64,000 nucleotides of DNA, from positions 1 through 64,000 of the forward strand of contig JAUVAS010000004.1 of the NCBI GenBank assembly GCA_030591585.1. The letters are read 5' to 3'. The notes beneath the pieces were generated by a model. It had not been told where the DNA came from. It searched no databases and saw nothing but the letters and a program-made list of their open reading frames with translations. Position numbers and translations under genes: made by a program. This DNA is from Flavobacterium sp. Lineage in GTDB: Bacteria; Bacteroidota; Bacteroidia; Flavobacteriales; Flavobacteriaceae. Shown one piece after another: positions 60,166 through 64,000 of this stretch; positions within the stretch are counted from its first letter, which is position 1; each line of letters opens with the position of its first letter.

Positions 60166-60173
60166 TATGTTTG
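60166..60173 (+). promoter_or_regulatory. Possible -7 box of ssb
   Basis: TATGTTTG fits TAnnTTTG, 49 bases before the ssb ATG. Confidence 0.4.
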
Positions 60174-60222
60174 CAGTGTTGAATCGAACTAATGACATTC
60201 AATATAATTAAAACCTTATCTT

Positions 60223-60558
60223 ATGAATACGTTAAGAAACAAAGTACAGTTGATTGGAAACTTAGGAAATGACCCAGAAATCATCACATTAGATTCTGGA
60301 AAAAAATTAGCAAAATTTAGTATTGCTACAAACGAAAGCTACAAAAACGCACAAGGCGAACGGGTAACAGATACACAATGGCACAATGTAATTGCCTGGG
60401 GAAAAACCGCAGACATTATTGAGAATTACGTAACCAAAGGAAAAGAAGTTGCTATCGAAGGAAAACTAACCACTCGATCTTGGGATGATAAAGATGGAAA
60501 CAAACGCTACACAACCGAGGTAGTTTGCAACGAACTTTTAATGTTAGGAACTAAATAA
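60223..60558 (+). CDS. ssb: Short single-stranded DNA-binding protein
   Basis: 111 residues covering one OB-fold: NKVQLIGNLGNDPEIITLDS, WHNVIAWGKTADIIENYVTK, VAIEGKLTTRSWDD. The acidic C-terminal tail (DDDLPF-like) used for partner binding is missing; the protein stops at LLMLGTK. So it is an accessory SSB rather than the main one, perhaps for competence or mobile DNA. Next to the IS island; followed by a large inverted-repeat structure. Confidence 0.93.
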   Translation: MNTLRNKVQLIGNLGNDPEIITLDSGKKLAKFSIATNESYKNAQGERVTDTQWHNVIAWGKTADIIENYVTKGKEVAIEGKLTTRSWDDKDGNKRYTTEVVCNELLMLGTK

Positions 60559-60584
60559 ACTAATATTTTATAATAAAATCAAGG

Positions 60585-60655
60585 CTGTTTAAATAACGTC
60601 TTTTTAACCCAAAATAGTTTGAGGATAAAAGACACGGGGAGTTATTTTTAAACAG
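60585..60655. repeat. Two-stem inverted repeat after ssb
   Basis: CTGTTTAAATAAC (60585-60597) faces GTTATTTTTAAACAG (60641-60655) with two extra T, and inside, GTCTTTT (60598-60604) faces AAAAGAC (60627-60633). The nested stems total about 20 bp with a 22-base loop. The T-rich end suggests a terminator for ssb; the size also fits a small structured RNA. Confidence 0.6.
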
Positions 60656-60701
60656 TCTTCTTTTTATTTAGAATAAATAAAGATAAATAAGTCTTTTTAT
60701 G

Positions 60702-60709
60702 TATTTTTG
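60702..60709 (+). promoter_or_regulatory. Promoter -7 box of ric
   Basis: TATTTTTG fits TAnnTTTG, 19 bases before the ric ATG at 60728. Confidence 0.6.
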
Positions 60710-60727
60710 CACTCTAAATAAAAGACA

Positions 60728-61447
60728 ATGAACATTAACGAAAACAAAACAGTAGCCGAAGTGGTTACCGAAAATATCAAAGCTTCTAACGTATTTAAAA
60801 AACACGGAATTGATTTTTGCTGTGGTGGAGGAATCTCTTTAGAAAAAGCATGTGCAAAACATAATGTAGAGTATGCTACGCTCGAAAAAGAACTCATTGC
60901 TGTAGACGAAGCACCAAACAGAACCTACGATTATAATAGCTGGGAATTAGATTTTTTAATAGACCATATTATAAATATTCATCATTCTTATGTAGAGCAA
61001 AGTTTGCCAATCATTAGTCAGTATGCAGAGAAAGTGGCAACAGTACATGGGCATCATTATAATGAAGTGATTGAAATTAATAAATTATTTCAAGAAGCGG
61101 CTGGAGACCTTGCGGCACATTTAAAGAAAGAAGAATTGGTATTATTCCCTTTTATCAAACAATTACATAAAGCTGATAAAGAAGGAACTGATTTTACTAC
61201 AGCGCATTTTGGAACGGTTAATAATCCAATTAATATGATGGAATCTGAACATGAAGCTGTTGGAGAGATATTTAAAACTATCGCCAAACTCACAAATAAC
61301 TACACTCCTCCCGAAGATGCTTGTAATACTTTTAGAGCTTTATACGCGAGTTTAGATGAGTTTGAACAAGATTTACACCAACACATTCATTTAGAAAATA
61401 ATATTTTACATCCTAAGGCGATTGCTTTAGAAAAAAAGTTGGCTTAA
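60728..61447 (+). CDS. ric: Iron-sulfur cluster repair di-iron protein RIC/ScdA
   Basis: 239 residues. The N-terminal ScdA domain includes VFKKHGIDFCCGGGISLEKA with the adjacent cysteines. The rest is a hemerythrin-like domain with di-iron ligands in DHIINIHHSYVEQSLP, GHHYNEVIEI, KKEELVLFPFIKQLH, ESEHEAVGEI and HIHLENNILHPKA. It repairs clusters damaged by nitric oxide or peroxide. It has its own -7 box; the membrane protein gene follows after 89 bases. Confidence 0.96.
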   Translation: MNINENKTVAEVVTENIKASNVFKKHGIDFCCGGGISLEKACAKHNVEYATLEKELIAVDEAPNRTYDYNSWELDFLIDHIINIHHSYVEQSLPIISQYAEKVATVHGHHYNEVIEINKLFQEAAGDLAAHLKKEELVLFPFIKQLHKADKEGTDFTTAHFGTVNNPINMMESEHEAVGEIFKTIAKLTNNYTPPEDACNTFRALYASLDEFEQDLHQHIHLENNILHPKAIALEKKLA

Positions 61448-61536
61448 TTTATTTATTTTTACAACCGAGCCCTTAAAAATAGAAAGCCCCAGTTACTTAG
61501 AGGAGTCGAAGTATTAGGGATTTGGATCAAAAATAA

Positions 61537-62736
61537 ATGAATCTAAAATTACACATTAAAATAGCGGTAGGTTATTTTTTTATCGTGGCACTTTTGGGAG
61601 TGTTCATGCGGATGTTTCAAGTGGTTGATATTTCATTTAACTACAAAAACATACTGCATGCACATTCCCATATTGCTTTATTAGGCTGGGTTTACACGGC
61701 ATTAACAACGCTTATTTACAAGCTGTTTCTTTCTAAAAAGCAGCTAGAAAAGAAATACAGGATGCTTTTTTGGAGTACCCAAATTTCAATTATCGGAATG
61801 TTACTCACCTTTCTATTTACGGGGTATGCTCTTATTTCCATTATATTTTCAACCCTGTTTTTATTGAATTCTTATGGGTTTATTTGGTTGTTTTTAAAAC
61901 ATACAACTTCAGAACAGAAACAATTAAATTCCTATAAAATCATTCGTGCTTCTTTATGGTTTATGGTTTTATCTAGTGTAGGACCTTGGGTTTTGGGAGT
62001 TATTATGAATACGCTTGGAAGCACTTCACCTTGGTACCGAAATGCTATTTATTTCTACTTGCATTTTCAATACAATGGCTGGTTTTTAGTAGCCATCATT
62101 GGAATTCTATTTTCCTTTTTTGAAAAGTATTCCCTTTCAATTTCAAAGAAGCAATTTATCTTGTTTTATCACTTATTTATTAGTGGTGTGTTTCTCACTT
62201 TTTTCTTATCTGTTTTATGGATGAAGCCAAATACTTTCTTTTATGTGTTTTCAGGCATTGGAGGAATTTTTCAATTAGTAGCCTTTGGAGTTTTAGGAAA
62301 AATGGCATTTCAGAATAGTAATTTATTAAAATCAAACCTTTCAAAATTTGAAGAATACCTGTTAAAAACAGTAGGTGTTTTATTTATTGCAAAACTATTA
62401 TTTCAGTTATTAGGAGCTTTTCCGAGTATTGCTGAAATAATCTCCATTAACATCGACTTTGTAATTGGGTATTTACATTGGATATTTTTGGGAGTAGTAA
62501 GTATCTCTCTATTTATGTTTCTGAAGCATTTCAAATTAATGAAACTTTCAAAAATGAGTTTCTCTAGTTACCTCATCGCTTTCTTCCTAACTGAAGGACT
62601 GCTGTTTTATAAAGGAATAATCGTTTGGAAAGGGTTTTATTTAGCAGATAATTATTACTTGCTTTTATTTTTAGCGAGTACTGTTTTTTTGGCGGCTATT
62701 ATTGGGATGCTGTTTTTTCAGAAGTGGAATAAATAG
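61537..62736 (+). CDS. Polytopic membrane protein, heme-copper-oxidase-I-like
   Basis: 399 residues with about 12 hydrophobic helices. The histidine pattern ILHAHSHIALLGWVYTALTT near residues 38-57 resembles the first heme-binding helix of oxidase subunit I-type or NnrS-type proteins. A second region is AIYFYLHFQYNGWFLVAIIG (near 169-188), and FVIGYLHWIFLGVVSISLFM lies near 308-327. The copper-site motif is not evident, so it is not a full terminal oxidase. Position behind ric suggests a part in nitric oxide or respiratory stress. I am only moderately sure of the family. Confidence 0.6.
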   Translation: MNLKLHIKIAVGYFFIVALLGVFMRMFQVVDISFNYKNILHAHSHIALLGWVYTALTTLIYKLFLSKKQLEKKYRMLFWSTQISIIGMLLTFLFTGYALISIIFSTLFLLNSYGFIWLFLKHTTSEQKQLNSYKIIRASLWFMVLSSVGPWVLGVIMNTLGSTSPWYRNAIYFYLHFQYNGWFLVAIIGILFSFFEKYSLSISKKQFILFYHLFISGVFLTFFLSVLWMKPNTFFYVFSGIGGIFQLVAFGVLGKMAFQNSNLLKSNLSKFEEYLLKTVGVLFIAKLLFQLLGAFPSIAEIISINIDFVIGYLHWIFLGVVSISLFMFLKHFKLMKLSKMSFSSYLIAFFLTEGLLFYKGIIVWKGFYLADNYYLLLFLASTVFLAAIIGMLFFQKWNK

Positions 62737-62804
62737 ACCACGGATAAAAACGGATTATACAGACTCTTTGGTGTTTTATTTATAGTAAACTTTGAAATAA
62801 TTCT
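62737..62804. other. Gap with a dispersed repeat word
   Basis: ACCACGGATAAAAACGGATT at 62738-62757 is a frequent intergenic repeat in Bacteroidetes. Nothing else is recognised between the two convergent genes. Confidence 0.5.
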
Positions 62805-63065
62805 TTACTTGTTGTAATGATATCTGCAGGAAGCTATTCGTAGTTCATTATTAAGATATTTGTAAACTAAACGATGTTCCGAAGTAATTCTTCTAGACCA
62901 ATATCCTTGCAAATCTCCTTTTAAAGCTTCGGGTTTCCCAATTCCTTCATAGGGAGTTCTCATGCAGTTTTTAAGCAAAGAGTTAATTCTCTTTACTATT
63001 TTCTTATCTACCTTTTGCCAATACAAATAATCTTCCCAAGATGAAGACGACCATACTAATTTCAT
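62805..63065 (-). CDS. yoeB: YoeB-family toxin
   Basis: 86 residues. The RelE/YoeB fold is recognised in SWEDYLYWQKVDKKIVKRIN, PYEGIGKPEALKGDLQGYWS, RRITSEHRLVYKY and the ending CRYHYNK, with the catalytic E, R, H and Y residues in place. YoeB cleaves mRNA on the ribosome. It overlaps the antitoxin gene by four bases. Confidence 0.95.
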   Translation of the reverse strand: MKLVWSSSSWEDYLYWQKVDKKIVKRINSLLKNCMRTPYEGIGKPEALKGDLQGYWSRRITSEHRLVYKYLNNELRIASCRYHYNK

Positions 63066-63313
63066 GGGGTGATTAATTCTTTTTCTACACCTTTATTGTT
63101 TTCAAGATCTTCAATAGACTTTAATAACACATCTCTATTTTTTCCTTTGAGTAAGTAGGCAGTTTCTTTTAAAGAATTATATTCGTCAAGAGGAATTAAC
63201 ACTAGATTTTTTTTACCTTTTCTTTTAATAACAAGTTCTCCAACATCGTCTAAAACCTTATCTAGCCAATGTTTTAAATTTGATCGTAAATCTGTATAAT
63301 TAATAATATCCAT
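63062..63313 (-). CDS. yefM: YefM/Phd-family antitoxin
   Basis: 83 residues from the ATG at 63313 (MDIINYTDLRSNLKHWLDKV). An in-frame ATG at 63328 lies within the promoter and is unlikely. The N-terminal DNA-binding Phd fold includes ELVIKRKGKKNLVLIPLDEY; the C-terminal part should wrap the toxin. It represses its own operon through the palindrome upstream. Confidence 0.93.
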   Translation of the reverse strand: MDIINYTDLRSNLKHWLDKVLDDVGELVIKRKGKKNLVLIPLDEYNSLKETAYLLKGKNRDVLLKSIEDLENNKGVEKELITP

Positions 63314-63317
63314 AACG

Positions 63318-63351
63318 CAAATATACAATAAAGTACCTAAACAAGTACTTT
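63318..63351 (-). promoter_or_regulatory. yefM promoter with palindromic operator
   Basis: On the minus strand TATATTTG (complement of 63318-63325) fits TAnnTTTG and ends four bases before the ATG, so the transcript should be leaderless or nearly so. AAAGTAC (63330-63336) and GTACTTT (63345-63351) form a 7-bp perfect inverted repeat over the -33 zone. Confidence 0.6.
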
Positions 63352-63358
63352 AGTAGAA

Positions 63359-64000
63359 TCACTTATTATTCAAAATAACATAATCCAATACCTTTTTCAT
63401 TAAATGAGCACGATCTGTTCCCCGAACATTATGAGGATGCATAGGGTAACTTAAAAAATCTACCTGAACTTTATTTTTTACAAATTCTTGTAATAAAGTC
63501 ATCGTGTGTTGAGGTACTACTACAGGATCTATACTCCCTATAATTTCTAATAGTTTACCGTCAAGATTGGCTACATAATTATGAACTCGAGATTTTTCAA
63601 AGCCAGCTTCATTGTCTTGCCATCTGTCCATATAACGTTCGCCATACATGATTTCGTAGTACTTCCAATCGGTTACAGGTCCTCCAGCAACAGCAGTTGT
63701 AAAAACTCCTGGATGACGTAACATCAACGAATTTGTCATAAATCCACCATAGCTCCAACCGTGAATTGCAAGTCTGTTCTCATCCACATAAGGTAATGAT
63801 TTTAAATAATCTACACCCAACAATTGATCTTCCATTTCAACCTCTCCAACTTGTCTATGAATTACGCTTTCAAATGCAAATCCGCGATGAGCAGATCCGT
63901 GATTATCCAACGTGAACATAATATAATCTTGCTCGGCTGCCATCCATTGCATCCATAAATTAGAACCTCCCAACCAAGAATTGGTCACCATTTGTGCATG
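63359..64000 (-). CDS. S9-family (dipeptidyl peptidase IV-like) peptidase, C-terminal part
   Basis: The last ~214 residues; the N-terminal beta-propeller lies outside the window. The catalytic serine is in HGWSYGGFMTNSLML, the aspartate probably in IGSIDPVVVPQ and the histidine in YPMHPHNVRGTDR. The frame continues leftward through HAQMVTNSWLGGSNLW to the window edge. The family cuts dipeptides after proline and is usually exported in Bacteroidetes. It ends with DYVILNNK, 46 bases from the antitoxin start. Confidence 0.9.
   Translation of the reverse strand, partial: HAQMVTNSWLGGSNLWMQWMAAEQDYIMFTLDNHGSAHRGFAFESVIHRQVGEVEMEDQLLGVDYLKSLPYVDENRLAIHGWSYGGFMTNSLMLRHPGVFTTAVAGGPVTDWKYYEIMYGERYMDRWQDNEAGFEKSRVHNYVANLDGKLLEIIGSIDPVVVPQHTMTLLQEFVKNKVQVDFLSYPMHPHNVRGTDRAHLMKKVLDYVILNNK

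Larger units (their letters stand above)
59818..60222. other. Gap after P63C gene, right edge of the island
   Basis: 405 bases without a supported gene. It holds the boundary word at 60060-60069, two 16-base repeats at 60085-60100 and 60105-60120 (TTGCAAACGACTAYAA, 20-base period), and a -7-like TATGTTTG at 60166-60173 before ssb. A clear right-hand IS end could not be identified by eye. Confidence 0.5.

Noticed and set aside
57820-60222. Intact prophage
   Set aside because: P63C and the small hypothetical gene are phage-like, but no integrase, capsid, portal or terminase gene is present.
1-64000. tRNA, rRNA genes and CRISPR arrays
   Set aside because: No cloverleaf with a TTCRANY loop, no rRNA-like stretch and no regularly spaced repeat array was noticed on either strand; a tRNAscan or CRISPR search would be decisive.

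Overview
The window is AT-rich chromosomal DNA from a member of the Bacteroidota, most likely a marine-type Flavobacteriaceae. The evidence is C-terminal type IX secretion (T9SS) sorting domains, PorZ, a MoxR/Bat (aerotolerance) operon, a TonB-dependent receptor, the -7 promoter motif TAnnTTTG ahead of several genes, weak Shine-Dalgarno sequences, and short palindromic intergenic repeats of the kind scattered through such genomes. I saw no rRNA, tRNA or CRISPR array. I do not assign a genus.

Layout. 1-7.7 kb: acpP (3' end), fabF, rnc, a small conserved gene and pyk run rightwards; a fatty acid hydroxylase, an SH3 lipoprotein and dinB run leftwards; then a CYTH protein. 8-16.5 kb: a CAP-domain lipoprotein, 3-hydroxyanthranilate dioxygenase, an ALDH7-like dehydrogenase, then leftward genes for two T9SS-sorted proteins, a zinc-ribbon membrane protein paired with an SPFH/GYF_2 protein, an AlbA_2 protein and a broken four-helix-bundle gene. 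16.7-26 kb: an eight-gene MoxR-DUF58-BatD-like-BatA-BatB-BatC-BatD-BatE operon. 26-45.7 kb: mostly housekeeping (pirin, cvpA, pheS, gpsA, nadD-gmk-yicC, a YheT hydrolase, a thioesterase, metB, gdhA, porZ-recO) with a hicAB toxin-antitoxin pair.

45.7-60.2 kb is the accessory part. A TonB receptor is followed by a type II restriction-modification cassette whose nuclease gene is frameshifted. Past the cassette lies a diverged second copy of the receptor's last codons, which marks an insertion or recombination scar. Next come a class II Fic protein under a 15-bp perfect inverted repeat, an epimerase/cysH pair, nrdDG and a split YeeE/YedE transporter pair. A decayed 2.2 kb island follows, with a truncated gene, a 5'-truncated IS1595-type transposase and a frameshifted P63C passenger gene; the 10-base word CCCTGTTGTA occurs at both its ends. 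The right edge has a short SSB, the di-iron repair protein RIC with a polytopic membrane partner, a YefM/YoeB pair and the 3' part of an S9 peptidase gene.

The most interesting unexplained signal is a 65-nt element present twice, between hicA and hicB (31307-31371) and in the metB leader (39048-39112). Its ends are conserved and its middle is variable, both copies have the same length, both lie 23-25 nt before a start codon, both contain a five-codon ORF MKR(A/V)C, and one base pair changes in a compensated way. It looks like an undescribed structured leader RNA.
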